A DNA stretch of 64,000 nucleotides from Aeromicrobium endophyticum. Its GTDB lineage: Bacteria > Actinomycetota > Actinomycetes > Propionibacteriales > Nocardioidaceae. The stretch is taken from NCBI RefSeq assembly GCF_003586285.1, contig NZ_QUBR01000003.1, positions 248,001 to 312,000 of the forward strand, in the 5' to 3' direction. Each line of letters begins with the position of its first letter. The stretch's first letter is position 1. Shown one piece after another: positions 20,434 to 37,943 of this stretch. A model generated the notes under the pieces. It worked only from the letters and a program-made list of their open reading frames with translations. It was not told where the DNA came from and searched no databases. The translations under genes were made by a program, and so were the position numbers.

Positions 20434-20606
20434 TCGACGTGTCTTCGCACCAGGGCAGGGACGGACGTCGAGACGTCGCGGTCGTCAGGACGACCCAGAG
20501 GTCTCATGATCGGTCCGGCGCCCACCGTCCAACCTCCGAGGGGCGGCCCGAGGTCGTGCCCCGTACGGTGGGGACGAGCTTGAAACGTCACCTACCTGGA
20601 GGTCCC

Positions 20607-21194
20607 ATGTCGTTCCGCCTGTCCCACGTCCCGCTGCGCGCCACGGCCGGTGCGTTCATCCTCAACTCCGGCCTCACCAAGTGGTCCGCCGACGCGGAGG
20701 CGGCCGAGGGACTCCACGGGTTCGCCGCCGGCACGTACCCCGTCGTCAAGAAGATCGACCCGCCGGTGTTCGTCAAGGCGCTCGCGGCCGGCGAGATCGC
20801 GCTCGGCGCGGCCCTGCTGCTGCCGGGCGTCTCGTCCACCAAGGCCGGCGCCGGCCTGGTCGCCTTCTCGGGCGGCCTGCTGGGCCTCTACGCCAAGACG
20901 CCGGGCATGCGCGACGGCATCCGTCCGACCCAGCAGGGCACGGCGATCGCCAAGGACGTCTGGCTGCTCGGCATCGGCTCGAGCCTGCTGATCGACGGCA
21001 GCGGCGACAGCCGCAAGGTCCGCTCGGCCGAGCGCAAGGCGGCCAAGGCGCAGCGCAAGGCCGAGAAGCTCGAGCGCAAGGGCAAGGGCTCGGACGGCCT
21101 CGTGTCGAAGTCCCAGAAGAAGGCCCTCAAGAAGTCGAGCAAGAAGGCCAAGAAGAGGGCCTCCAAGGCCCTCGCCAAGGCCACGTCGCACTGA
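20607..21194 (+). CDS. DoxX-like membrane protein with lysine-rich tail
   Basis: The 195-residue protein has four hydrophobic segments within residues 8-130 (about ATAGAFILNSGLTK, ALAAGEIALGAALLLPG, LVAFSGGLLGLYA and DVWLLGIGSSLLIDG), as in DoxX-like proteins. Residues 135-195 form a tail dominated by Lys and Ala, for example SAERKAAKAQRKAEKLERKG and KKALKKSSKKAKKRASKALA, much like a histone H1 tail. The tail should be cytoplasmic and could bind DNA, RNA or acidic lipids; that is inference. The ATG at 20607 has TGGAGG six bases upstream. Confidence 0.75.
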   Translation: MSFRLSHVPLRATAGAFILNSGLTKWSADAEAAEGLHGFAAGTYPVVKKIDPPVFVKALAAGEIALGAALLLPGVSSTKAGAGLVAFSGGLLGLYAKTPGMRDGIRPTQQGTAIAKDVWLLGIGSSLLIDGSGDSRKVRSAERKAAKAQRKAEKLERKGKGSDGLVSKSQKKALKKSSKKAKKRASKALAKATSH

Positions 21195-21262
21195 TCGACC
21201 GGCGGGACGGGCGACGGCCCGGCGAGGCACGACGTGAAACATGAGCCTGCGACACTGGGCCC

Positions 21263-23398
21263 ATGGCCACCCACCCCACGTCCGATGCCCAGGTGCTCGC
21301 CGGCCGCCCGTTCCCGCTCGGGGCTCATCCCGAGGCCGGCGGCGTCCGCTTCGCCGTCGCGAGCAGCGTCGCCGACCGCGTCGAGCTCTGCCTGATCGAC
21401 GACGAGGGCGCCGAGCGCCGCATCGAGCTCACCGAGCGGACGTTCGGGGTGTGGCACGGCCTCGTCCCGGGCGTCACGCCCGGGCAGCGGTACGGCTTCC
21501 GCGTCCATGGCCCGTACGACCCCAAGACCGGCCTGCGCTGCAACCCGCACAAGCTGCTGGTCGACCCGTACGCCCGCCGCATCAGCGGCACGATGACCGA
21601 CATGAGCGCGGCCTACGGCTACGCCGATGACCCCGACGGCGAGCCCAGCACGGTCGACTCGCTCGGCAGCGTCCCGCTGAGCGTCGTCACGAGCCCCGGA
21701 GGACCCGACACCGGCACCAAGCCCGAGATCCCGTTCGAGGAGACCGTGGTCTACGAGCTGCACGTCAAGGGCTTCACGGCGCAGCACCCGGACGTCCCCG
21801 AGGCGCTCCGCGGCACCTACCTCGGCCTGGCCCACCCCGCGGTCGTCGACTACCTGGTCCGCCTCGGCGTCACGGCCGTCGAGCTGCTGCCCGTGCAGTC
21901 GTTCAGCGACGAGCCGTCGCTGGTGCGCGACGAGCGGCACAACTACTGGGGCTACTCGCCGCTCGGCTACTTCTCGCCCCACGCGGGCTACGCGAGCGAG
22001 CCGGGTCGCGAGGTCGAGGAGTTCCGCACCATGGTCGCGGCTCTGCACGCGGCCAACATCGAGGTCATCGTCGACGTGGTCTACAACCACACGTGCGAGG
22101 GCGGCCCCGACGGCCCGACCCTGAGCTTCCGCGGCTACGAGGCGACCGCCTACTACCTGCACGACGACGACGGACACATGGCCGACATCACGGGCTGCGG
22201 CAACACCCTCGAGGCGAGCTCGCCGACCGTCATCCGGCTCGTGACCGACTCCCTGCGCTACTGGACCACCGAGCTGGGCGTCGACGGCTTCCGGTTCGAC
22301 CTCGCCAGCACGATGGGACGTCCGCACGGGGGCGCGTTCGACCGCGACTCGGCCCTGCTGACCGCCATCACCACCGATCCGGTGCTGGCGCGCTGCAAGC
22401 TCATCGCCGAGCCGTGGGACGCGACCGGCGAGGGCTACAAGGTCGGCTTCTTCGCCGCTCAGTGGGCCGAGTGGAACGGCGTCTACCGCGACACCGTGCG
22501 CGACTTCTGGCGCGGCGCGACAGGCGTCGACGACCTGGCGTACCGCCTCTCGGGATCGTCCGACCTGTACGACCACACGTTGCGCCGCCCGTGGCAGTCG
22601 ATCAACTTCGTCAACGCCCATGACGGGTTCACCCTGCGCGACCTGGTCTCGTACGACCAGAAGCACAACGAGGCCAACGGCGAGGACAACCGCGACGGCA
22701 CCAACGACAACCGGTCGTGGAACCACGGCGTCGAGGGACCGACCGACGACGCGGACGTCAACCGGCTGCGGGCCCGGCAGGCACGCAACCTGTTCGCGAC
22801 CCTGATGCTGTCGACCGGCACGCCGATGTTCGTCGCCGGCGACGAGCGGTGGCGCACGCAGCACGGCAACAACAACGCGTACTGCCTCGACGACCCGACG
22901 TCGTGGGTCGACTGGCACGAGTCGCAGGAGTCCGAGCAGATGCTCGCCTTCGCGCGCCGCGTCACGTTCCTGCGGGCCAACAGCCCCGCCCTGAGGCAGC
23001 CGGAGTTCTTCGACGGACGCACCACGCCCACCGGACGTCCCGACCTCATCTGGCTGCGCCCCGACGGCGAGGAGATGGACGAGACGGCGTGGACCGCCGA
23101 CGAGTGCCGGACGCTCGGCATGTGGATCGACGGGTCCAACAGCCAGTCGCGCACCCGCGAGGGTGAGCTGCAGGCCGATCACTCGTGGCTGCTGCTGATG
23201 CACGCCGGTGCCGACCCGGTCGAGGTCACGCTGCCCGGAGCAGAGTTCGGCACGTCGTTCGAGCCGACGCTCGACACCACGACGCCCGACGGCGCCCCGG
23301 CCTCCGAGGAGCCGCTACCGGCGGGAGGCACCGTGACGCTCGAGGGACGCTCGTTGCTGCTGCTCAAGGCGCCCCGCGAGAGCACCGACACAGTGTGA
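21263..23398 (+). CDS. glgX: Second glycogen debranching enzyme (GlgX type)
   Basis: A 711-residue GH13_11 enzyme paralogous to the one at 13414. The order is CBM48 domain (about 15-115), barrel, and a C-terminal beta domain. Nucleophile D346 is in FRFDLASTMG, acid/base E383 in IAEPWDATGEG, and D454 in AHDGFTLRDL, so it should be active. It precedes the glgE-treS-mak-glgB run, while the other copy sits with treYZ; the two may act on different glucan pools. GACACT lies exactly six bases before the ATG, again compatible with a leaderless start. Confidence 0.93.
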   Translation: MATHPTSDAQVLAGRPFPLGAHPEAGGVRFAVASSVADRVELCLIDDEGAERRIELTERTFGVWHGLVPGVTPGQRYGFRVHGPYDPKTGLRCNPHKLLVDPYARRISGTMTDMSAAYGYADDPDGEPSTVDSLGSVPLSVVTSPGGPDTGTKPEIPFEETVVYELHVKGFTAQHPDVPEALRGTYLGLAHPAVVDYLVRLGVTAVELLPVQSFSDEPSLVRDERHNYWGYSPLGYFSPHAGYASEPGREVEEFRTMVAALHAANIEVIVDVVYNHTCEGGPDGPTLSFRGYEATAYYLHDDDGHMADITGCGNTLEASSPTVIRLVTDSLRYWTTELGVDGFRFDLASTMGRPHGGAFDRDSALLTAITTDPVLARCKLIAEPWDATGEGYKVGFFAAQWAEWNGVYRDTVRDFWRGATGVDDLAYRLSGSSDLYDHTLRRPWQSINFVNAHDGFTLRDLVSYDQKHNEANGEDNRDGTNDNRSWNHGVEGPTDDADVNRLRARQARNLFATLMLSTGTPMFVAGDERWRTQHGNNNAYCLDDPTSWVDWHESQESEQMLAFARRVTFLRANSPALRQPEFFDGRTTPTGRPDLIWLRPDGEEMDETAWTADECRTLGMWIDGSNSQSRTREGELQADHSWLLLMHAGADPVEVTLPGAEFGTSFEPTLDTTTPDGAPASEEPLPAGGTVTLEGRSLLLLKAPRESTDTV

Positions 23399-23427
23399 GA
23401 AGCCGCTCGGAGGGGTAGGAGAAGCTG

Positions 23428-24108
23428 GTGACCAACAGTCCGCGCCTCATCGCCGTCTCCGAGCCTCGTCGTGCCGAGGCGGTGGTGCTCGTGCTGCACG
23501 GCGGAGCCAGCCGGCGGGACGACCCGCGGGTCAGCCCCACGCAGCTGTCGGTCCTGCGGATGATCCCCATCGCGAAGCGCATCGCGAAGGCCGACCGTCG
23601 CCGGCTGGCGGTCTACCGCCTGCTCAACTCGACGCGCGGCTGGGACACCCGTCACACGCCGGTCGACGACGTGCACTGGGCGATCGACCAGCTGCGCGAG
23701 GGCTTCGGCTCCGACCTGCCGGTCGGCCTGGTGGGGCACTCTTTGGGCGGTCGTGCGGCGATCCTGGCCGCCGAGCGTCCCGAGGTCCGCAGCGTCGTGG
23801 CGCTCAACCCGTGGGTGTACCCCGCTGACGGCGACGTCGACCTCAGCGGCCGGCGCGTGCTGGTCGTCCACGGCACCGACGACCGCATCGCCCCGCCCGA
23901 CCGCTCGGCCGCCGCGGCACGGTCGCTGTCGCGGACGGCGCAGGTGTCGTACGTCCGGGTCGACGGGGCCAAGCACGCCATGCTGCGACGGGGCCGCGAG
24001 TTCGAGCGTCTGGCCGCCGACTTCTCCGCCGCGACCCTGCTGGAGGGCCGGACGCCCCGCGGCGTCGTCGCCCGGGCACTGTCCGGCGAAGCCGCGATCG
24101 ACGTCTGA
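23428..24108 (+). CDS. Alpha/beta hydrolase
   Basis: This 226-residue protein of dienelactone-hydrolase/lipase type has the nucleophile S105 in VGHSLGGRAA, the acid in VHGTDDRIAPPDR and the base in GAKHAMLRRG. A short basic region follows the first strand (FHGG-like LVLHGGASRR). The substrate is unknown. The GTG start has a strong GGAGGGGTAGGAG purine run upstream, and the gene lies 29 bases after the second glgX, so the two may be cotranscribed. Confidence 0.82.
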   Translation: MTNSPRLIAVSEPRRAEAVVLVLHGGASRRDDPRVSPTQLSVLRMIPIAKRIAKADRRRLAVYRLLNSTRGWDTRHTPVDDVHWAIDQLREGFGSDLPVGLVGHSLGGRAAILAAERPEVRSVVALNPWVYPADGDVDLSGRRVLVVHGTDDRIAPPDRSAAAARSLSRTAQVSYVRVDGAKHAMLRRGREFERLAADFSAATLLEGRTPRGVVARALSGEAAIDV

Positions 24109-24207
24109 GCCGCCGCTTGTTGCGTCAGGCGCAGGCCGTGCCAGGCTGGGTACCGGACCACGCGTGAGCACGACCGACCTCAACTCTCGACCACCACAGG
24201 AGCGTGC

Positions 24208-26180
24208 ATGACTGGCCGTCTCGGCATCGACGACGTCACCCCGGAGGTCGCGGGCGGACGAGACCCCGCCAAGGCCGTGGTCGGCGAGCACGTCCCCGTC
24301 ACCGCGACGGTGTGGCGCGAAGGACACGACGCCGTGGCCGCCACCGTCGTGTGGAGCGGGCCCGACGGCGTCGAGCGCACCACGCGCATGAGCGAGGTCG
24401 GCACGGGGCTCGACCGCTTCGCGACCACGATCGTGCCCGACGCGGCCGGCACCTGGACGTTCCGGGTCGACGCCTGGGGCGATCCGTGGGCCACCTGGAC
24501 GCATGCCGCCTCGGTCAAGCACGCCGCCGGGCAGGACGCCGACGAGCTCGCCAACGACCTCGAGATCGGCGCCCGCGTGCTCGACCTCAAGGCCGGACGC
24601 ACGGGCATCCTGCGCGACGCGGCCGTGGCGCTGCGCGACACCAGCCTGACGCTCGACGACCGCCTCGCCCTCGCCCTGGGCAAGGAGGTGCAGCTGGCGA
24701 TGCACGACGACCCGGTCCGCGAGCTGCTCACCGAGGGCGTCGACCACACGCTGCTCGTCGACCGGCGCCGGGCGGCCTTCGGCTCCTGGTACGAGCTGTT
24801 CCCGCGGTCGACCGGGGGTGTCGACAAGGACGGCGTTCCCAAGCACGGCACGCTCAAGACCACCGCCAAGGCGCTCGACCGCGTGGCGCAGATGGGCTTC
24901 GACGTCGTCTACTTCCCGCCGATCCACCCGATCGGCCGGCTCAACCGCAAGGGCAAGGACAACACCTTGACGCCCACGCCCGACGACGTCGGGTCGCCGT
25001 GGGCCATCGGTGCCGAGGAGGGTGGCCACGACGCGATCCATCCCGCCTTGGGGACGTTCAAGGACTTCGACGCGCTCGTCCGCCGCGCCCGCAAGCTCGA
25101 CCTCGAGGTCGCCCTCGATCTTGCGCTGCAGGCCGCTCCCGACCACCCGTGGGCCACCGAGCACCCCGAGTTCTTCACGGTGCTGCCCGACGGGACGATC
25201 GCCTACGCCGAGAATCCGCCCAAGAAGTACCAGGACATCTACCCGCTCAACTTCGACAACGATCCCGACGCCGCCTTCGCCGAGATGCTGCGCATCACGA
25301 TGGTGTGGGTCGAGCGCGGTGTGCGCATCTTCCGCGTCGACAACCCCCACACCAAGCCCACCAACTTCTGGGCGTGGCTGATCGCGACGGTCAAGCAGTC
25401 CCACCCCGACGTGCTGTTCCTGGCCGAGGCGTTCACGCGTCCAGCCCGTCTCTACGGGCTCGGTCGGGCCGGCTTCACGCAGAGCTACACGTACTTCACG
25501 TGGCGCACGACGAAGGACGAGATCGTCGAGTTCGCCGAGGAGATCCGCGATCGCTGGGACGAGTCGCGCGCCAACCTGTTCGTCAACACCCCCGACATCC
25601 TGCCCGAGCACCTGCAGGTCGGCGGGCCCGCGATGTTCGCGATCCGCGCTGCCCTCGCCTCGACGCTGTCACCCACGTGGGGCGTCTACTCGGGCTTCGA
25701 GCTGTACGAGCACGAGCCGCAGAAGCCGGGCAGCGAGGAGTACCTGCACTCCGAGAAGTTCGAGCTGCGTCCGCGTGACTGGGTCGCGGCGCTCGAGGAG
25801 GGACGTTCGCTAGAGCCGTGGATCACGCGCCTGAACGAGATCCGCCGGGCGCACCCGGCCCTGCAGCAGATGCGCACCCTGCACGTCCACACGGTCGACA
25901 ACGACGCTCTGGTCGCGTTCTCGAAGCAGGACCCGGCCAGCGGCGACACCGTGCTGGTCATCGTGTCGCTCGACCCGCACCAGGCGCGCGAGGGCACGGT
26001 GCACCTCGACCTGCCGGCCATCGGCCTGGCCTGGGACGACCGTGTGGTCGCCCACGACGAGGTCACCGGCGAGACCTACGAGTGGGGAACCGACAACTAC
26101 GTCCGGCTCGACCCGCAGCGAGCCGTCGCCCACATCCTGACGATCCACCGCAAGCCTGAGCAGCCCGAGAGAGAGCTGAC

Positions 26181-26184
<4 letters not shown>
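24208..26184 (+). CDS. glgE: Alpha-1,4-glucan:maltose-1-phosphate maltosyltransferase
   Basis: GlgE (658 residues, GH13_3) extends alpha-1,4-glucan two glucoses at a time from maltose 1-phosphate. Domain order is an N-terminal Ig-like domain ([19 protein letters not shown]), a helical insert, barrel and C-terminal beta domain. Nucleophile D378 is in [14 protein letters not shown], acid/base E407 in [10 protein letters not shown], and D463 in [17 protein letters not shown] precedes the ATG by a few bases. It starts a four-gene run joined by ATGA overlaps: glgE, treS, mak, glgB, the complete GlgE pathway. Confidence 0.97.
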
Positions 26185-28030
<1,846 letters not shown>

Positions 28031-28034
<4 letters not shown>

Positions 28035-29431
28035 GCGGGCCTGTCGACAACCCGACCACCCACGAGGCCACGGTCGCGGCGATCGCCGAGGCCCTGCCTG
28101 GCTGGCTGCCGTCGCAGCGGTGGTTCGCGGGCAAGGACCGCGAGGTCACCGGCATCCGGCCCCTCAGCTGGTCGACGATCCTCGACGGCGACCCGCTGCT
28201 GCTGCACCTGGTCGTCGAGGTCGAGCAGGACGACCGCTCCGATCCCTACCAGCTGCTGGTGGGCAGCCGGCAGTCCGAGGTGCCCGACGTCGCGAGCTCG
28301 GCCACGATCGTCGACGTCGACGGCGCGACGTTCTACGAGGCGTCCGGCGACGCCGACCTCACCGCGGTGCTGCTCGAGCTGATGGCCGGCGGCGCGCTGG
28401 TCGACGGGCTGCAGTTCGAGTCCGAGCCGGGTGCCGAGCTGACCCGTGGCCTGCGCGCGCACCCCATCACGACCGAGCAGAGCAACACCTCGCTGGTGTA
28501 CGGCTCGCAGTACATCCTCAAGCTGTTCCGCAAGGTCGTCCCGGGCGTCAACAAGGACATGCGCCTGCACCGCGCCCTGCGCGAGGTGGGCTCGAAGCAC
28601 ATCGCCGAGCCCCTCGGGTCGATCAGCGGCACGCTGCACGACGAGCCCACCACGATCGGCATGCTGCAGCGCTTCATGCCCGATGCTGTCGACGGCTGGG
28701 TCATGGCCACGACCAGCGTGCGCGACCTCATGGCCGATCCGTCGATCGCCCCCGAAGACCTGGGCGGCGACTTCGCCGGCGAGGCGTCGCGGCTCGGTGC
28801 GGCCGTCGCCGACGTCCATGCCGACCTTCGCTCGGCGCTCGGCACCGAGGACGCCGACGCCGTCGAGCTCGAGCGCACCGTCACGGTCATGCTCGAGCGG
28901 CTCGACCGCGTGGCCGCAGAGGTGCCCGAGCTCGCGCCGTACCTGTCCGGCCTGCGCGAGGCGTTCGACGCGATGCGCCACCACCCCGTGCCCGTCGAGA
29001 TGCAGTTCGTCCACGGCGACCTGCACCTCGGTCAGGTGCTGCGCACGCTCGGCGGATGGCTCATCCTCGACTTTGAGGGCGAGCCCGCCGCCTCGGTGGC
29101 CGAGCGGTCGAGGCTCCGGTCGGCGCTGCGCGACGTCGCGGGCATGCTGCGCTCGTTCGACTACGCGGCCCAGCAGCTGCTGGTCGGCGGACCCGACGAT
29201 CCCGTGCTCGCCGACGTCGCGATGCGCTGGGCGCACCGCAACCGCGAGGCGTTCTGCGACGGCTACGCCGAGGTCGCGGGCTCCGACCCACGCGACGCGG
29301 CCGTGCTGCTGCGCGCCCTCGAGCTCGACAAGGCCGTGTACGAGGTCTCGTACGAGCACGCCAACCGTCCCGACTGGCTCGCGGTGCCGCTGGCATCGAT
29401 CGAGCGCATCATGACCGAAGGAACCTCATGA
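28031..29431 (+). CDS. mak: Maltokinase (Pep2)
   Basis: This 466-residue kinase phosphorylates maltose to maltose 1-phosphate, the GlgE donor. The N-terminal cap contains [15 protein letters not shown], a family mark. The kinase core resembles aminoglycoside phosphotransferases: the catalytic loop is [12 protein letters not shown] and the metal-binding motif is [18 protein letters not shown]. The ATG overlaps the treS stop by ATGA and its own stop overlaps glgB by ATGA, so the four enzymes are probably made in balance. Confidence 0.95.
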
Positions 29432-31323
29432 CCACAGCTCACGACTGGCCGGCCAGCATCGGCGAGCTCGATCTCCACCTCATCGCGGAGGGTCGCCACG
29501 AGCGGCTGTGGGACGTCCTCGGCGCTCACGTGCGGACGTTCGAGGACACCGGTGGTGGCTCGGTCGCGGGCACGGCGTTCGCGGTGTGGGCGCCCAACGC
29601 GCGCGCCGTGCAGGTCATCGGCGACTTCAACTTCTGGGACGGCGACCAGCACGGCATGCGTCCCATCGGCTCGGGCGTGTGGGACCTGTTCGTCCCCGGC
29701 GTGGCAGCCGGCACGGCCTACAAGTTCCGCGTGCAGGGGCCCGACGGGGTCTGGCGCGAGAAGGCCGACCCGATGGCCTTCGGCACCGAGGTTCCGCCCG
29801 CCACGGCCTCGGTCGTGACCGACTCGGCGCACCGCTGGGCCGATGACGCCTGGATCGCCGAGCGCGCGTCCGCGTCGCCCCTGACGTCGCCCATGAGCAT
29901 CTACGAGGTGCACCTCGGCTCGTGGCGCCCGGGCCTGGACTACCGCGAGCTCGCCGACGAGCTCGGCGACTACCTCACCGAGACCGGCTTCACGCACGTC
30001 GAGCTGATGCCCGTCGCCGAGCACCCCTTCGGCGGCTCGTGGGGGTACCAGGTGACGTCGTACTACGCGCCCACCTCGCGCTTCGGCTCGCCCGACGACT
30101 TCCGCTGGTTCGTCGACCAGCTGCACCAGCGAGGCATCGGCGTCATCGTCGACTGGGTGCCCGCGCACTTCCCGAAGGACGAGTGGGCGCTGGCCCGCTT
30201 CGACGGCACCGCGCTCTACGAGCACCCCGACCCGCGCAAGGGCGAGCAGCCCGACTGGGGCACCCTGGTGTTCGACTTCGGCCGGCGCGAGGTCCGCAAC
30301 TTCCTGGTGGCCAACGCGCTCTACTGGTTCGAGGAGTTCCACCTCGACGGGCTGCGGGTCGACGCGGTCGCGTCGATGCTGTACCTCGACTACTCGCGCA
30401 ACGAGGGGGAGTGGGTGCCCAACCAGCACGGCGGCCGCGAGAACCTCGAGGCCGTCCAGCTGCTGCAAGAGCTCAACGCGACGGTCTACAAGCACCACCC
30501 CGACGTCATGATGATCGCCGAGGAGTCGACCGCGTGGCCGGGTGTCAGCCGGCCGACCGACGGCGGCGGCCTGGGCTTCGGCTTCAAGTGGAACATGGGC
30601 TGGATGCACGACACGCTGTCGTACCTGGGGCACGACCCGATCCACCGCTCGTACCACCACGGCGAGATGACGTTCTCGATCGACTACGCGTTCAGCGAGA
30701 ACTTCGTGCTCCCGCTGTCGCACGACGAGGTCGTCCACGGCAAGGGATCGCTGTGGGGCCGCATGCCGGGCGACGCCTGGAACAAGGCGGCCGGCGTGCG
30801 CGGGCTGCTCGCCTTCATGTGGGCGCACCCGGGCAAGCAGATGGTGTTCATGGGTGGCGAGTTCGGCCAGGAGAGCGAGTGGGCCGAGTCGCGGTCGCTC
30901 GAGTGGGGGCAGCTCGACGACCCGCTGCACCTCGGCGTCCTGCACCTGGTCACCGACCTCAACGCGTTCTACCGTCCGGCACCGGCGCTGTGGACGATCG
31001 ACGACCGTCCCGAGGGGTTCCGGTGGATCGACGCCAGCGACACCGCCGGCAACGTCATCGCCTTCGTGCGCATCGGCTCGGACGGCTCGCAGGTCGTGTG
31101 CGTCGCCAACTTCGCGGGCGAGCCGCACCACGACTACCGCATCGGCATGCCGGCGACGGGCACGTGGCGCGAGGTGCTCAACACCGACGCCGAGGTCTAC
31201 GGCGGATCGGGTGTCGGCAACCTCGGCGCGGTCGAGGCCGAGGGCGTCCCCATGCACGGCTTCGAGCAGTCGGCGGTGCTGCAGCTGCCGCCCAGCGGCG
31301 TCCTCTGGCTCACGCAGGACTGA
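29428..31323 (+). CDS. glgB: 1,4-alpha-glucan branching enzyme, short form
   Basis: GlgB (GH13_9) makes alpha-1,6 branches in the glucan built by GlgE. At 631 residues it is about 100 shorter than the E. coli and mycobacterial enzymes: it begins directly before the CBM48 domain ([20 protein letters not shown]) and lacks the extra N1 domain. Nucleophile D312 is in [16 protein letters not shown], acid/base E365 in [12 protein letters not shown], and D433 in [12 protein letters not shown]. It closes the glgE operon and is followed by a 53-base near-perfect palindrome. Confidence 0.96.
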   Translation: MTTAHDWPASIGELDLHLIAEGRHERLWDVLGAHVRTFEDTGGGSVAGTAFAVWAPNARAVQVIGDFNFWDGDQHGMRPIGSGVWDLFVPGVAAGTAYKFRVQGPDGVWREKADPMAFGTEVPPATASVVTDSAHRWADDAWIAERASASPLTSPMSIYEVHLGSWRPGLDYRELADELGDYLTETGFTHVELMPVAEHPFGGSWGYQVTSYYAPTSRFGSPDDFRWFVDQLHQRGIGVIVDWVPAHFPKDEWALARFDGTALYEHPDPRKGEQPDWGTLVFDFGRREVRNFLVANALYWFEEFHLDGLRVDAVASMLYLDYSRNEGEWVPNQHGGRENLEAVQLLQELNATVYKHHPDVMMIAEESTAWPGVSRPTDGGGLGFGFKWNMGWMHDTLSYLGHDPIHRSYHHGEMTFSIDYAFSENFVLPLSHDEVVHGKGSLWGRMPGDAWNKAAGVRGLLAFMWAHPGKQMVFMGGEFGQESEWAESRSLEWGQLDDPLHLGVLHLVTDLNAFYRPAPALWTIDDRPEGFRWIDASDTAGNVIAFVRIGSDGSQVVCVANFAGEPHHDYRIGMPATGTWREVLNTDAEVYGGSGVGNLGAVEAEGVPMHGFEQSAVLQLPPSGVLWLTQD

Positions 31324-31341
31324 GCGCCGTCACCCCCGCGA

Positions 31342-31394
31342 GGCGGTGAGCTGGCGACCTGTCCCGGCCCGGGACGGGTCGCCAGCTCACCGCC
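31342..31394. terminator. 53-base palindrome between glgB and a convergent methyltransferase
   Basis: GGCGGTGAGCTGGCGACC (31342-31359) pairs perfectly with 31377-31394. Within the loop GTCCCGG and CCGGGAC form a further seven-pair stem around one base. There is no U-tract. It may work as a two-way terminator for the convergent genes, or be a mobile palindromic unit like the other families here. Confidence 0.7.
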
Positions 31395-31400
31395 CAGGGA

Positions 31401-33828
<2,428 letters not shown>

Positions 33829-33842
33829 GTTCGTCCTCGTGG

Positions 33843-35108
33843 TCAGGGGTTGCGGTGGTGGTGGCCGGCAGATGCCTCGATGGCCTCGGAGTAGGCGGCG
33901 ACGGTCGCCTCGGCGACCGCGGTCCAGCTGTAGCGCTCGAGGGCGCGGCGACGTCCGGCCGCGCCGAGGCGAGCCCGCTCGTCGGGAGCGTCCATCAGCG
34001 TGCGGATGGCCGCGGCGAGGGCCTCGGGGTCACCCGGCTCGACCAGCAGGGCGCACTCGCTCGCACCGGACTCGTCGGTGCCGACGACCTCGGGCAGCGC
34101 TCCCGCCCGGCTGGCGACGACCGGCGTGCCGCACGACATCGCCTCGACGGTCGGCAGCGAGAACCCCTCGTAGAGCGAAGGGACGCACATGACCTCGGCC
34201 GAGGCGAGGAGGGAGGCCAGCTCGTCGTCGGAGATGCCGCTGACGACGTGGACGGCATCGGCGATGCCCAGCTCGGCGATGCGTTGCTCGGTCGTGCCAC
34301 CGGGTTCGAGGTGCGAGACCAGCTCGAGGTGGACGTCGTGGTCGGTGCGGACCTTCGCGACGGCCTCGAGCAGGTGGGCGACGCCCTTGAGCGGCTTGTC
34401 GGCGCTGGCGATCGCCACGATGCGCCCCGGCACGCGCTGCTCGGACGGCGCGAACGTCTCGGTGTCGACGCCGAGCGGCACGACACGCATCTGGTCGGCG
34501 TCGAGGTCGAAGTCGGCGACGGAGTCGGCGGCCGACGTGCCGGCGACGGCCAGCACGATCGGGATGCGGCGGGCCACGCGCGCCTGCATCGGCACGAACC
34601 CGTACCACCGCGCGACCGACAACCGGCGTCGCCAGGTCGTGGCCTCGGCCAGCTCGACCTTGCGGTCGCGGGTGATGGGGTGGTGCACGGTGGCGGCCAG
34701 GGGCATGCCGCGACGCATGATCGTCAGCAGCCCGTAGCCGAGGCTCTGGTTGTCGTGGACGACGTCGAAGTCGGCGGCACGACGCTTGAGGATCTTCGAG
34801 GCGCGCAGGCCGAACGTCAGGGGCTCGGCGAAGCAGCCGGTGAGCGTGAGGGCGTACTCGAGCACGTCGACGGCGCTGCGGAACTCGCCGGGGCGCGGGG
34901 TGCGGAAGGGGTCGGGCTCGCGGAAGAAGTCCATGCTCGGGACCTTCGTGAGCCGCACGCGCGGGTCGACGTCCTCGGGATAGGGCTGGCCCGAGAAGAT
35001 CTCGACCTCGTGCCCGAGGTCGGCGAGCCCGCGGCTGAGATGGCGGACGTAGACGCCCTGACCGCCGCAGTGCTCCTTCGTCCGGTACGACAGCAGAGCG
35101 ATGCGCAC
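33843..35108 (-). CDS. Glycosyltransferase family 4
   Basis: A 421-residue GT-B enzyme. The N-terminal domain starts MRIALLSYRTKEHCGGQGVYVRHLSRGLADLGHEVE, with the donor-side glycine loop GGQGVYV. The C-terminal domain has the donor-binding segment PSLYEGFSLPTVEAMSCGTPVVASRAGALPEVVG, where E/F-G-F-S-L-P-T-V-E is the GT4 EX7E signature. It could be a mannosyl- or glucosyltransferase. The GTG at 35108 has GAGGAGG just upstream; the apparent extension beyond it is non-coding. It leads a four-gene minus-strand cassette. Confidence 0.88.
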   Translation of the reverse strand: MRIALLSYRTKEHCGGQGVYVRHLSRGLADLGHEVEIFSGQPYPEDVDPRVRLTKVPSMDFFREPDPFRTPRPGEFRSAVDVLEYALTLTGCFAEPLTFGLRASKILKRRAADFDVVHDNQSLGYGLLTIMRRGMPLAATVHHPITRDRKVELAEATTWRRRLSVARWYGFVPMQARVARRIPIVLAVAGTSAADSVADFDLDADQMRVVPLGVDTETFAPSEQRVPGRIVAIASADKPLKGVAHLLEAVAKVRTDHDVHLELVSHLEPGGTTEQRIAELGIADAVHVVSGISDDELASLLASAEVMCVPSLYEGFSLPTVEAMSCGTPVVASRAGALPEVVGTDESGASECALLVEPGDPEALAAAIRTLMDAPDERARLGAAGRRRALERYSWTAVAEATVAAYSEAIEASAGHHHRNP

Positions 35109-35120
35109 CCGGCCTCCTCG

Positions 35121-35135
35121 GTTACTGATGGGTAG
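35121..35135. promoter_or_regulatory. Dyad-like GTTACTGATGGGTAG before the GT4 gene
   Basis: It differs at two positions from GTTACCGATGGGTAA in front of the thiolase. It lies 13 bases before the GT4 start, so a bound protein would block its expression. Confidence 0.35.
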
Positions 35136-35299
35136 AGGTCCATCATGCCGGGTGGGTGCCGCCGGCGCCGCACGGGCCGGGGGGCGACGGTGTCGCAGAT
35201 CGCGCGGGACCTTCGCGGGCGTCGGTCGTTGAGGGATCTGCCCCGTCACCCGGGCCGGAGAGGTCGCCCCAGATCGGCGGCCCGGCCTCGCAAATGCCG

Positions 35300-35328
35300 T
35301 GTGACACGCGTAACACTTGGGGCATACT
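35300..35328 (+). promoter_or_regulatory. Predicted promoter of the coiled-coil gene
   Basis: TGTGAC (35300-35305), 17 bases, CATACT (35323-35328). The start codon at 35367 has AAAGGGAG just upstream. The rest of the 258-base gap to the GT4 gene shows no gene. Confidence 0.45.
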
Positions 35329-35366
35329 GATCCGGACGTGCCACCAGCGGTAGATGAAAGGGAGTC

Positions 35367-37923
<2,557 letters not shown>

Positions 37924-37943
<20 letters not shown>

